A DNA stretch of 64,000 bases, from NCBI GenBank assembly GCA_025210375.1, contig JAOASB010000002.1, positions 1 to 64,000 on the forward strand, read 5' to 3'. The notes under the pieces are model-generated. The model did not search any database and was not told the origin of the DNA. It saw only the letters and a list, made by a program, of their open reading frames with translations. Shown in pieces: positions 17,416 through 26,714 of this stretch. Numbering within the stretch: position 1 is the first letter of the stretch; each line of letters begins with the position of its first letter. This DNA comes from Maledivibacter sp. Lineage in GTDB: Bacteria > Bacillota > Clostridia > Peptostreptococcales > Caminicellaceae. The translations under genes were made by a program, and so were the position numbers.

Positions 17416-19326
17416 CTATAGCTTCGATTTATTAATTTTTTCTGCAAGATTATCAAGATATTCTTGCCGTTCCATTTTAAATAATAGTTCTTCTTCGATT
17501 TTATCCTTTTCGTCTATGAGCCCTTGAAGCTTAATGAAATCCCTTGAATTTTCTTGGATTTGCACTTCTAATTTAGCCAGTTCATTTTCTAGGTTTTCGA
17601 TCTCAGAATCTATTTTTTCATATTCTAGCTTTTCTTTATAAGAAAACTTTAGCTTTGGTTGTTTTGAATTTGCTATCGTAGAGTTTTTAACTTTTTCGAC
17701 CCTTTTTTCCTTTGATTCATTAGGAATTATTCTATTTTGATAAGAAATAAAGTCAGTGTAATTACCCGTATGCTCTAATATTTTCCCCTTTCCCTTAAAG
17801 TAAAAGATTCTATTACAACTTCTATCTAAAAAATATCTATCATGGGATACGGTTATAACAGCACCATTAAATTCATCGATGTAATCTTCTAAGACCTTGA
17901 GGGTATCAATATCTAGATCGTTTGTAGGCTCATCTAAAATGAGTACATTAGGAGCATGCATGAGAATCTTTAGAAGATATAGTCGTCTTTTTTCACCGCC
18001 AGATAGTCTTGATATATAGGTCCACTGCATATCATCGGAAAATAAAAATCTTTCCATCATTTGGGATGCACTTATTTTAGTTCCATCCGAGGTTGTTATA
18101 TATTCTGCACTTTCTCTAATATATTCTATAGCGCGAAGGTTAGGGTCCATATCCTCTGATTCCTGTGAGAAGTATCCAATTTTTACTGTTAATCCAATAT
18201 CGATAATTCCACTGTCCGGCATGCATTTACCGGTTATCAGATTTAGAAGTGTAGATTTACCAATTCCATTATCACCGATTATACCCACTCGATCATCTCT
18301 TGAAAAAGTATAATCAAAATCCTTAATTATTAGATTTGAACCAAAGCTTTTAGATATATTCTTAAGCTCAATAACTTTTTTTCCTAATCTGGAATGCCCA
18401 ACGGATATATCTACCTTTGAGTGGTCTATATTATTTTTAGCATTTTCTAATTCTTCAAACCTCTGAATTCTTGCCTTTTGTTTTGTAGTTCTAGCCTTTG
18501 CTCCAGTCCTAATCCACGCCAGTTCTTTTCTATATAGGTTCTGTCTTTTCCGTTCAATGGCACATTCTAGATTTTTTCTTTCAATTTTTTTCTCAATAAA
18601 TTGTGAATAATTACCCGTATAAGAATATATTTTGCCATAGTCAAGCTCTAAAGTCCTGTTAACAACCCTATCTAGAAAATATCTGTCATGGGTAACCATT
18701 AGCAAGGCACCCCTTCTATTACTTAAATAATTTTCAAGCCAATCTATAGTCATGTTGTCCATATGGTTAGTAGGTTCGTCTAGGATAAGTAGGTCACAGG
18801 GAGAGATTAAAGCACTTGACAATGCAACCCTTTTCTTTTGTCCACCTGATAATGTACCCATTTTTTTATTGAAGCCAGTGACCCCAAGCTTTGTTAGTAT
18901 CGTTTTAACTTGGCTTTCAAGATCCCAAGCGTTTTGTGCATTCATATCATCTGTTAGCTTCAAGAGTAGCTTTTGTAGATCGGAATTTTCAGGGTCTATT
19001 GAAAGCTCCTCCAGGGTTTTTTCATACTCCCTTATTAGTTTAATTGAGGGAGAATCACCTTTAAATATTTGCTCTAAAACAGTGGCATTAGCATCAAATT
19101 CAGGATTTTGTGGTAAATATTCGATAGCCTTTCCCCTTGGAACCCTTACATCTCCAGAGTCGCTGGATTCATATCCAGCTATTATTTTGAGAAGTGTAGA
19201 TTTACCCGTACCATTAATACCTATTAAACCAATCTTGTCATTATCGTTTATAGTAAATGATATATCATCAAAAAGTATTTTTTCTCCATAGCTTTTAGAA
19301 ATGTTATCAACAGTTAAAATATTCAT
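17416..19326 (-). CDS. ABC-F family ATP-binding protein
   Basis: A 636-residue soluble ABC-F protein with two ATPase domains. Walker A motifs are GINGTGKST (about residue 36) and GDNGIGKST (about 345), signature motifs LSGGQKKR and LSGGEKRR, and Walker B LLILDEPTNHMD and VLILDEPTNDLD. A ~80-residue linker lies between the domains and a charged coiled coil (about 560-636) ends it, as in Uup/YfmR-type members. ABC-F proteins act on the ribosome E site to relieve stalls or protect against antibiotics. I chose the ATG at 19326 over 19335 because AAGGA is then 7 bases away. No resistance gene is adjacent, so a housekeeping role is more likely. Confidence 0.93.
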   Translation of the reverse strand: MNILTVDNISKSYGEKILFDDISFTINDNDKIGLIGINGTGKSTLLKIIAGYESSDSGDVRVPRGKAIEYLPQNPEFDANATVLEQIFKGDSPSIKLIREYEKTLEELSIDPENSDLQKLLLKLTDDMNAQNAWDLESQVKTILTKLGVTGFNKKMGTLSGGQKKRVALSSALISPCDLLILDEPTNHMDNMTIDWLENYLSNRRGALLMVTHDRYFLDRVVNRTLELDYGKIYSYTGNYSQFIEKKIERKNLECAIERKRQNLYRKELAWIRTGAKARTTKQKARIQRFEELENAKNNIDHSKVDISVGHSRLGKKVIELKNISKSFGSNLIIKDFDYTFSRDDRVGIIGDNGIGKSTLLNLITGKCMPDSGIIDIGLTVKIGYFSQESEDMDPNLRAIEYIRESAEYITTSDGTKISASQMMERFLFSDDMQWTYISRLSGGEKRRLYLLKILMHAPNVLILDEPTNDLDIDTLKVLEDYIDEFNGAVITVSHDRYFLDRSCNRIFYFKGKGKILEHTGNYTDFISYQNRIIPNESKEKRVEKVKNSTIANSKQPKLKFSYKEKLEYEKIDSEIENLENELAKLEVQIQENSRDFIKLQGLIDEKDKIEEELLFKMERQEYLDNLAEKINKSKL

Positions 19327-19481
19327 TTCAATCATCCTTTTTAGTAAACAAAATTGTACTACATGATGTATATTTTATCATAAAAGTCTAGGATAGTAAC
19401 ATTCAAAATATTAAAGGAGATTAATTAAATTTATAGAACTATTTATAGATTCAAAACACCCCAGAAGGGAAGCGTGAATTA

Positions 19482-19688
19482 ATGAATAATATAACTTTAG
19501 TTGATAAGACTACAGCTATCTTAGCAGGAGGTATTATACTTGTTTTTATACTGGCAATAATCATATGTAGGTTTAGGTACGAATGGCAAAGGGAAGGGCT
19601 TGATGAATATTGGAAAAACTGTAAAGATGACGATATGTTTGAAACTAACCATGATAAGGTACAAAATAACGAAGGGGGAAGTGACTAA
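19482..19688 (+). CDS. Small single-span membrane protein
   Basis: 68 residues with one membrane segment at about 13-30 ('TAILAGGIILVFILAIIIC') and a charged cytoplasmic tail ending in 'NNEGGSD'. AGAAGGGAAGCG precedes the ATG at a slightly long distance. It is followed directly by a good terminator, which supports a real transcript. I do not recognise the family. Confidence 0.6.
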   Translation: MNNITLVDKTTAILAGGIILVFILAIIICRFRYEWQREGLDEYWKNCKDDDMFETNHDKVQNNEGGSD

Positions 19689-19731
19689 AAAATCCTACAT
19701 AAATATTAATCGTAGGATTTTGTGTTTTTTG
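19689..19731 (+). terminator. Terminator after the small membrane protein gene
   Basis: AATCCTAC (19691-19698) pairs with GTAGGATT (19712-19719), then TTGTGTTTTTT. It also lies just past the stop of the convergent yesN-like gene. Confidence 0.8.
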
Positions 19732-19739
19732 GACAGAAA

Positions 19740-21347
19740 TCAAATGTCTAAAGTAAATTTTGTCTTATATTCGCTGGGAGATAGATTGTAATATTTCTTA
19801 AAAATGTGGGAAAAATGTTTTACACTTATATATCCGACTCTTTCAGCTACATCATAAACCTTTATTTTATAATCTGTTCTAAATAGTTTTGCTGCTTCCT
19901 CCATTCTGATCCTCGTAATGAATTTTGTATAGGGTTCACCTACATTTTTATGAAATACACTGCTTAAATAGCTTGGAGAAACACAAAGTTTGTCGGCTAT
20001 TAGTGCAAGACTTAGGGGCTCTTTATAATGAGCATAAATATATTCCTTGGATGTTGATACAATATCTCCTTCATTTTCTAACTTGTTATAGCTTTTATTA
20101 AATAAATTTCCCACTTCTTTATATATGGATAATACCTGAGTATGGGTTAAATCAACATTGCATGAAGAACATAAATCCTTTAATTTGTTCATAGCTAAGC
20201 TTGAGTACTCATCCTTGGTAGAATCTAAGCCATGTAAGGATTTTAACATGTGAATTCCAAAGATTAAAATATTTGATAGAGTAAAGTCCTCTATTAGATT
20301 TATATAATTTGATAGGGCTATATTATAGGATATGGAATCATTATTTAGGATTGAAGATTTTATTAATGATAAAGCATCATCAATTTTAAGGATTTTGTCT
20401 AGATTGTTGTTATCTTCTGAATAAATATAGAGCTTTTTTTGAGGCTTTATCAGCTTGTTTTTTAATATTGTCAGTGCCTTTTGATATGAAGAATGAAGCT
20501 GAAGCACTTCATTCTCAGGTTCGCCTACACCACAGGATATTGTAATACCAGTTTTATCAAGGAATGCTTTTGAAAGGGTATTAAAAATTTTACTATATTC
20601 TTTGTTAAAGTCCTTGTTGTTATCAATGTTTATTAATATTAAAGTGTTTTCTTGATCATCACAAAAAACCTTAATAGAGTCTTCACCCTGAAAAATATTA
20701 GATACCATTTCGTTTAGAATGAATTTTAAGATATGTATTTCATTTGTTGACATACTGTTTTGAAGAAATACTTCTTCGTCGATGCTAAGTAACATAATTG
20801 ATGCGTCGGATTCTATAAGGTTTTCCTTCATTTTAAATAGGATGGGATAAAGGGATTTTACTTCGATATAGGAGTTTGTAACCACAGCCTTTAAGAAGTT
20901 TCGAACTATCTGCTTTCTGGATTCATTAGATAAATCCATCATAGCCTTAAAAGTTATTTCCCTATTGCTATCCTTTTCAATTTTTATAGCCATATCATTT
21001 AGTAGGTTTTTTAAATCTGATTTCACTATTGGCTTTAAAATGTAGTCCTTTACTCCAAATGTCATAGCCTTTTTAGCAAATTCAAATTCTTCAAAGCCTG
21101 ATAGGATAACTACTTTCTGATTAGGAAATTCTTTATGTATCAATTCACAGAGTTTTAGTCCATCCATTATTGGCATTTTAATATCAGTGATTATCAAATC
21201 AATTTTTTCATTTTGTAGAATTGTCAATGCTTCAGTACCTTCCATAGCCTCTGCCGAAACAGTCCATCTTTGGTCTAACCTAGGGACATTTATTTTCATA
21301 TATTCCCTGGTAAGAGGTTCATCGTCCACAATCATTAATTTATACAT
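19740..21347 (-). CDS. YesN-like response regulator with AraC-type DNA-binding domain
   Basis: 535 residues. The N-terminal receiver (1-120) has 'IVDDEPLTREYM' and the phospho-acceptor Asp in 'DLIITDIKMPIMDG' (about residue 55). A long middle region of unknown fold and a C-terminal AraC helix-turn-helix pair (about 435-535, 'SLALIADKLCVSPSYLSSVF', 'VAERVGYISVKHFSHIFKKY') follow. The ATG at 21347 has GGGGGATA upstream. It overlaps the yesM-like kinase gene by 8 bases, so the two are co-translated. With the divergent importer and glycosidase genes next door it probably controls oligosaccharide uptake. Confidence 0.93.
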   Translation of the reverse strand: MYKLMIVDDEPLTREYMKINVPRLDQRWTVSAEAMEGTEALTILQNEKIDLIITDIKMPIMDGLKLCELIHKEFPNQKVVILSGFEEFEFAKKAMTFGVKDYILKPIVKSDLKNLLNDMAIKIEKDSNREITFKAMMDLSNESRKQIVRNFLKAVVTNSYIEVKSLYPILFKMKENLIESDASIMLLSIDEEVFLQNSMSTNEIHILKFILNEMVSNIFQGEDSIKVFCDDQENTLILINIDNNKDFNKEYSKIFNTLSKAFLDKTGITISCGVGEPENEVLQLHSSYQKALTILKNKLIKPQKKLYIYSEDNNNLDKILKIDDALSLIKSSILNNDSISYNIALSNYINLIEDFTLSNILIFGIHMLKSLHGLDSTKDEYSSLAMNKLKDLCSSCNVDLTHTQVLSIYKEVGNLFNKSYNKLENEGDIVSTSKEYIYAHYKEPLSLALIADKLCVSPSYLSSVFHKNVGEPYTKFITRIRMEEAAKLFRTDYKIKVYDVAERVGYISVKHFSHIFKKYYNLSPSEYKTKFTLDI

Positions 21348-23181
21348 TCGTATATCCCCCTTTATAGTCAAATCTTGGAAGAGTCAATCTAACAATAGTT
21401 CCAACTCCAAAGGTGCTATTTATATGTAGTCCATAGTCTTTACCATACTTTATTTGAATTCTTTTATGTACATTTACAAGCCCAATACCGCTGCCTCTGT
21501 TTTCCATGTCTAAAAGATCATCCTGGTTAGTGGTATAGTTATATATTTTACTTCTCAAAGTATTAAGTTCTTCCTTAGTCATTCCTATTCCATTGTCTTC
21601 TATGGTAAATATAATTTTATCACTTTCTTCATGGGAAAAAATATTTATATCAGTCAAATCTTTTTTTGCTTCACAGCCATGAATAACGGCATTTTCTACT
21701 ATTGGCTGGAATAAAAGGGCTGGTATTATGTAAGAATTAAATTTTTCATCTATATTAATTGAGTATTTGAGTCTACCATCAAATCTACTATATTGGATAC
21801 TAAGATATGAATCTAATAGTTTCAGCTCGTATTCTAAAGTTATATCCTTATCCAGATGGGACATGCCCCTTAATATACTACTCAATTTATTGATATTATC
21901 AACTGCCTTGTCTTCCTTTCCACATTGAATAAACAAGCTTATCATGTTTAAGGTATTGTATATAAAATGTGGTCTTATTTGATTGAAAAGATTCTTCACT
22001 TGTGCTTCTTTTTGAAGATATTTAGCTTCATATACCTGTTTAACTAAATCTGTATTTTCCTTCATCATATAGTCTATTCTTTTTACCATATCATTTAGGG
22101 ATGTTCCAAGATAACCTATTTCATCATCTTTATCACTGGGAAACTTAACTGTAAAATCTCCCGATTCTACTTTTCTTACTCTGGAAACAATACAAAGTAG
22201 GGGATTCAAAAACCATTTGATAAAAAATACTAGTATAAAGATCGCAAATATTGAACAGAAAAAAGCCATAAGAAAACTATTGTTTCTAGTTACAACAGCT
22301 TTTTTGTTTATTTCGTTAAGGGAGTTTACACCTATAATTGACCAATTCGCATGGGTAGTTTTCGCTATGTTCAGCAAATAATGTTTTTCGTTGTACTCAC
22401 TGAGTATGTAAGAATCTTTAGTTTGGGAAGCATTTCTGTAGAAATTTAAATATTCATCATAGGGAATATTATCAAGGGATGAGAAGATAATATTTTTATT
22501 CTCATCAATTATAAAAAGCCCGCTATAATCTCCAGTATTTACTCCTTCGCATATCGACGCAATACGGGAGTAATTAGCATCAACCTTAATTATCCCAAGA
22601 ATTCTATTAAGATTTCTTGTACTTTTAATTTTATTTACAACGGAAAAAACTATATGTTTTGGTTTTTTAATCAATTGTTCTAAGTGGGCTGGAACAAATA
22701 TTGGCTTCTCAGTTTCAAGGGCCTTTGTATACCAGTCATATTTTTTAGGGCTTAATGTATTATCCAAGGTCGATGGAATACGTTCACTTTTGTAGATTCT
22801 ATCGGTTATGATAAAGACCCTTAAAATATCTTCTCTAGGAAAGATCATCATTTGATCGAGAAAATTTTCAATAGTTCTTTCCCTGCTTAAAAATTGCAGA
22901 TCGTCATCGTCAATCTTCCTATCAAGGGCATCAATGACATCATCGTTATAATATGGAGATAATGAAAGCCTAAATAAGTCATCCAGATAAGTATCAATAT
23001 TTAAGGATACTTGGTCAAGGGTTTGTTGTACCTGTTTAGATGACTGCTCCTTAAAATCATCTGTATACTTAATGTAGGATAAATAAGAAACTAGAAATAC
23101 AGAGGATAAAATAAGTAGTGCAGTACTTACTACAAGCTTGAAGCTTATACCTAAATTTTTTATTCTATAATTGTGGGTCAT
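21340..23181 (-). CDS. YesM-like sensor histidine kinase
   Basis: 613 residues. Two membrane segments (about 15-36 and 295-317) bracket an extracellular dCache-like sensor domain. A HAMP domain (about 318-370) follows, then a His_kinase domain with phospho-acceptor His in 'QIRPHFIYNTLNMIS' (about 410) and an HATPase domain with 'PIVENAVIHGCE' and 'GSGIGLVNVHKRIQ'. The ATG at 23181 follows AGGAGTG; an upstream in-frame ATG at 23211 lacks a site. YesM/YesN pairs typically sense extracellular sugars or their binding proteins and activate neighbouring ABC importer operons. Confidence 0.93.
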   Translation of the reverse strand: MTHNYRIKNLGISFKLVVSTALLILSSVFLVSYLSYIKYTDDFKEQSSKQVQQTLDQVSLNIDTYLDDLFRLSLSPYYNDDVIDALDRKIDDDDLQFLSRERTIENFLDQMMIFPREDILRVFIITDRIYKSERIPSTLDNTLSPKKYDWYTKALETEKPIFVPAHLEQLIKKPKHIVFSVVNKIKSTRNLNRILGIIKVDANYSRIASICEGVNTGDYSGLFIIDENKNIIFSSLDNIPYDEYLNFYRNASQTKDSYILSEYNEKHYLLNIAKTTHANWSIIGVNSLNEINKKAVVTRNNSFLMAFFCSIFAIFILVFFIKWFLNPLLCIVSRVRKVESGDFTVKFPSDKDDEIGYLGTSLNDMVKRIDYMMKENTDLVKQVYEAKYLQKEAQVKNLFNQIRPHFIYNTLNMISLFIQCGKEDKAVDNINKLSSILRGMSHLDKDITLEYELKLLDSYLSIQYSRFDGRLKYSINIDEKFNSYIIPALLFQPIVENAVIHGCEAKKDLTDINIFSHEESDKIIFTIEDNGIGMTKEELNTLRSKIYNYTTNQDDLLDMENRGSGIGLVNVHKRIQIKYGKDYGLHINSTFGVGTIVRLTLPRFDYKGGYTNV

Positions 23182-23360
23182 AAAAACACTCCTATAATAG
23201 GGCTTATCCAAAATCCTTTAGATATTAATATTATATCATGGAAGGGTCTAAGATAGATGTGATTCTAAAAAACACGAACCATCATATAAGATTTACGGTG
23301 TTTCATTGGAAAGTGTAAAGATTTATAATGAAATTGTAGGATATAGAGATTCTAGTTAAA

Positions 23361-23490
23361 GCTTTGATTTGTACATATCAAAAATCCCCAGGAACATGGG
23401 ATGTTTTAATATTTATAAATTAGGATTTACTTGGGACTCTGTATATAGGGTTTTCATAGTATAACTTAAAGTTTATACTGAAATCCCTAT
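23361..23490. repeat. Composite repeat: family D then family C
   Basis: D: GATTTGTACATATCAAAAAT pairs loosely with the stretch ending ATTTATAAATTAG (23366-23423). C: TATAGGGTTTTCATAGTATA to TTTATACTGAAATCCCTAT (23443-23490), with an inner palindrome around AACTTAAAGTT. It lies in the 437-base region between yesM and the importer, which is thus half repeat. Confidence 0.75.
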
Positions 23491-23618
23491 GGATGTTTGC
23501 CACAGAAGTATAATAAATATGAGCTTACCTCTGACTTCTAGTATTTTCAGTGGTTTTCTAAGTGAACTATACTTTTGAAGCATACATCGATGGAAAACGA
23601 TATCAAGGGGGAGATAAA

Positions 23619-24917
23619 ATGATTAAAAAGAGAATTTCACTACTTATGGCTTTAGTTCTAATTATAGGCTCATTTGTAGGCTGTGGGGCCAAAACAGAAA
23701 ATGTTCAATCCAAGGAAGAACCTGTAAAGATAAAGTTTTTTACAGGGAAGGTTGAAACGGTTGATCTTATCAATGGTATGATTAAAGAATTTAATGCTCA
23801 AAATCCGGATATCATTGTTGAACAAGAGTTTCAGAAAGAGGCCAGTAATGCAATAAAAATAAAGTTTGCCTCAAATGCTGCTCCAGATATAACAACAGTA
23901 GTTACTCAAGACTATATTGATCAAGGTAAATACATGGATCTATCAGGAGAAGAACAGTGGTGGTCAAGGATGAATCCATCGATAAAACAAATGTGTACTG
24001 ATGTAAAGACAAATAAACAATTTAAAATAGCAAGTAATATGACAATGGCTGGAATGTTTTATAATAAAGAAATATTTGATGAGCTTGGATTAAAAGAAGC
24101 AACGACGTGGGATGAATTTAAAAATAACCTAATGGTTATAAAGGAAAAAAGACCTGATGTGACTCCCATGTTTGTTGGTGGGAATGATTCATGGATGCTA
24201 GGGCACCTAATAGAGTTTATGGCCCACGGTGTTGTAAAACAAAAATATGGAACTACTGAAGCAAAAAAAGCTTTTCTTTCCAATGAAGATGAAAAACTTC
24301 AATTTGGCGCTGAAAATGGACCAATGGATAGTTTCGGGAAAAGATTCTTAGAATTGAAGGACAATGGACTATTAAATGAAGACTTCTTAACTGCAACATA
24401 CGATAACCAAATAGAAGCCTTTGCTAATGGTAAGGCCGCTGTTATTAGCCAAGGTATGTGGGCTTTAGGTGGGATACTTGAGAAAAATGAAAATATGAAG
24501 GATATAGGTTTTTCGCCCTATCCACCTATCGTAGACGGTACAAAATCAGTAATCCTAAGTGCCGAGGATTCAGTGTATGCTATTACCTCTGACTGTAAGC
24601 ATAAGGAGGAGGCAAAGAGATTTCTTGATTTTATGTTTAATAAACAAAACTTAAAGAAATATAGTGAATTTATAAAGTCGCCTTGTGCGTTCAAAGATGT
24701 TGATGCGGATTGGGGAATTATTAAGGATGAAGTAGGAAAGGCCTTGAGCAATGGTGTAAATATTGGTTTTACAAATGAATGTCCATCAGGCTTTTCCGGA
24801 GATGATGCAGGAAGATTGGTTCAGAATCTTTATGCTGGTGAGTATCAAAGCACATTAGATTTTGCTAAGGCATATAAAGAAAACTGGGATAAGGCATGGA
24901 ATGCAACTAATAAATAG
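23619..24917 (+). CDS. Sugar ABC importer substrate-binding lipoprotein
   Basis: 432 residues, extracellular solute-binding protein family 1. A lipoprotein signal (residues 1-22) ends in the lipobox 'FVGC', so it is anchored outside the membrane. The body has the family pattern ('FFTGKVETVDLINGMIKEFN', 'GMWALGGILE', 'YAITSDCKHKEEAKRFLDFM'). It delivers an oligosaccharide to the two permeases that follow. The GTG/ATG choices resolve to the ATG at 23619 (GGGGGAGA upstream). With the GH66 and GH15 genes downstream, isomalto-oligosaccharides are the likely ligand. Confidence 0.92.
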   Translation: MIKKRISLLMALVLIIGSFVGCGAKTENVQSKEEPVKIKFFTGKVETVDLINGMIKEFNAQNPDIIVEQEFQKEASNAIKIKFASNAAPDITTVVTQDYIDQGKYMDLSGEEQWWSRMNPSIKQMCTDVKTNKQFKIASNMTMAGMFYNKEIFDELGLKEATTWDEFKNNLMVIKEKRPDVTPMFVGGNDSWMLGHLIEFMAHGVVKQKYGTTEAKKAFLSNEDEKLQFGAENGPMDSFGKRFLELKDNGLLNEDFLTATYDNQIEAFANGKAAVISQGMWALGGILEKNENMKDIGFSPYPPIVDGTKSVILSAEDSVYAITSDCKHKEEAKRFLDFMFNKQNLKKYSEFIKSPCAFKDVDADWGIIKDEVGKALSNGVNIGFTNECPSGFSGDDAGRLVQNLYAGEYQSTLDFAKAYKENWDKAWNATNK

Positions 24918-24934
24918 TCCCCAGTGAAATAATT

Positions 24935-24967
24935 ACTGCTGTAGATTCAGTGCTGATCTACAGCAGT
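24935..24967 (+). promoter_or_regulatory. Perfect stem-loop between binding-protein and permease genes
   Basis: ACTGCTGTAGAT (24935-24946) and ATCTACAGCAGT (24956-24967) form a perfect 12-bp stem with a 9-base loop and no T run. Such intercistronic hairpins usually protect the upstream message or reduce read-through, giving more binding protein than permease. Confidence 0.7.
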
Positions 24968-24984
24968 ATTTAGGAGAGATGTAA

Positions 24985-25869
24985 GTGGAAAAAATAAGGT
25001 ATAAGATAAACTCGAATTTGCACAAATTTATGGCAATACCCGCTATGATTCTTTTCTCAATATTTTTCATTTATCCACTTTTAAGGGGAATAGGGCTTAG
25101 CTTAACGGATTATAATGGAATGACGCCACCAAATTTTATCGGCCTTGATAATTTTATTGATTTCTTCAAGGATGATAGAGCAAAAACAGATGTGGTTAAC
25201 ACTATTTTTTTTGCTGCTGCCTGTGCGCCACTATTAAATATATTTGGTTTTATATATGCACTGATCTTAGATAAGGACTTTAGGGGGAAAAGTATAGTAA
25301 GGGCAATAGTATATTTGCCAGCCGTTATAAGTCCTTTGATAATGGGATACACATGGTACTTTATACTGCAACCCAAAAGAGGACTTTTGTTTGCAGTGAC
25401 AAATATGCTCAACTTAAATGTTTTCACTGGAAACTGGATGCAAGATAGATATACAGCTCTATGGGTGCTAGTAGTTGTAAACGTATGGCAGTATGTGGGG
25501 ATGACGATGATAATTTATCTTGCAGGGCTTCAATCAATACCCCAAGAGATGTATGAGGTTAGCAAAATTGAAGGAGCAAGCAAATTTCAAACCCTTAGAC
25601 ATGTTACATTACCACTTATGATTCAATCTATAAAAATAAATGTCATAACAAATATTATTGGTTCTTTATCGGTATTTGAAATTATCATGGCTCTTACTAA
25701 GGGTGGACCAGGATATAGTACAGAATCATTGAGTATATATATAATGCGTATGTGCTATGGAAGCTTTACGGGGTATTCTACAGCCGTAGCCATTATATTG
25801 TTTTTGATAATTTTAGTTCCAGTAATTATATCCTTAAGATGGATGAGAACAAGAGAATTTGAAATATAG
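24985..25869 (+). CDS. Sugar ABC transporter permease (MalF/UgpA type)
   Basis: 294 residues with six predicted membrane segments. The cytoplasmic coupling loop is 'EVSKIEGASKFQTLRHVTLP', the EAA motif of importer permeases, near residue 190. It pairs with the next permease to form the channel. The GTG start at 24985 follows AGGAGA by 6 bases. No ATPase gene is in the cluster, so a shared MsmX-type ATPase from elsewhere must power it. Confidence 0.94.
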   Translation: MEKIRYKINSNLHKFMAIPAMILFSIFFIYPLLRGIGLSLTDYNGMTPPNFIGLDNFIDFFKDDRAKTDVVNTIFFAAACAPLLNIFGFIYALILDKDFRGKSIVRAIVYLPAVISPLIMGYTWYFILQPKRGLLFAVTNMLNLNVFTGNWMQDRYTALWVLVVVNVWQYVGMTMIIYLAGLQSIPQEMYEVSKIEGASKFQTLRHVTLPLMIQSIKINVITNIIGSLSVFEIIMALTKGGPGYSTESLSIYIMRMCYGSFTGYSTAVAIILFLIILVPVIISLRWMRTREFEI

Positions 25870-25887
25870 GGAGGAATAGCAGTAAAT

Positions 25888-26709
25888 ATGGATACTTTAA
25901 AGAAAATATGCAGGTATGTGGTAGTTACACTTATAGCACTGATTTCCATAACCCCATTTTATGTGTTGGTCTTATTGGCAACAAGTCCTCCTTCTAGAAG
26001 CTTTATGGATGAAACAAATTTTTTACCTATGATATATTTTCAAAATTTTGCTGAAGCGTGGAAAGCATCTAAGATTGGTTTAGCAATCTTAAACTCTTTG
26101 ATAATAACTATTGGTGCAGTAACGATAATTGTATTACTTGCTAGTTCAGCAGGATATGCAATAGCTAGAACTAAAAATAAATTCAATCGTATTATCTTAA
26201 ATGTATTACTTTTATCAATGATGATTCCCGGGATCATAAACACAGTACCACTTTATACATTGATGATTAAAATAGGGGGAATAGATTCCTACTGGGGAAT
26301 GATCTTAGTTTGTGCTACGAATTCCCTTCCATTTTCTATTTTCCTATATACAAGCTTTATAAAAACTGTGTCAAAGGAAATTGAAGAAGCCGCCATCATT
26401 GATGGGTGTACTCAATTCTCAGCCTTCTTTAGAGTAGTATTTCCGCTACTAAAGCCTGTGACCTCTGCTGTGGTTATTATCAATGGTCTAGGGGTTTGGA
26501 ATAATTATGCTCAAGCTGTATTTTTCCTTCAAAGCCAAAGCAAAAGAACCATACCATTGGCGATATCAATGTTTTTTCAACAATATGGAGCAAAATGGAA
26601 TCTAATGGCCGCATCGGCTGTAATAGGGGTTGCCCCAGCGGTGATAGCATTCTTAATCTTCCAAAAGTACTTTATTAAGGGAATAACAGCCGGTTCAGTG
26701 AAAGGGTGA
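25888..26709 (+). CDS. Sugar ABC transporter permease (MalG/UgpE type)
   Basis: 273 residues, six membrane segments, with the EAA loop 'EIEEAAIIDGCTQFSAFFRV' near residue 165. It is the second channel subunit, 18 bases after the first. The stop overlaps the ribosome-binding region of the GH66 gene. The GGAGG site is about 15 bases before the ATG; other starts have no better one. Confidence 0.94.
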   Translation: MDTLKKICRYVVVTLIALISITPFYVLVLLATSPPSRSFMDETNFLPMIYFQNFAEAWKASKIGLAILNSLIITIGAVTIIVLLASSAGYAIARTKNKFNRIILNVLLLSMMIPGIINTVPLYTLMIKIGGIDSYWGMILVCATNSLPFSIFLYTSFIKTVSKEIEEAAIIDGCTQFSAFFRVVFPLLKPVTSAVVIINGLGVWNNYAQAVFFLQSQSKRTIPLAISMFFQQYGAKWNLMAASAVIGVAPAVIAFLIFQKYFIKGITAGSVKG

Positions 26710-26714
26710 TAGTG

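Noticed and set aside
18752..19291. 179-codon open frame antisense to the ABC-F gene
   Set aside because: It is the mirror of two conserved ATPase motifs; no ribosome-binding site, and the opposite strand is certain.
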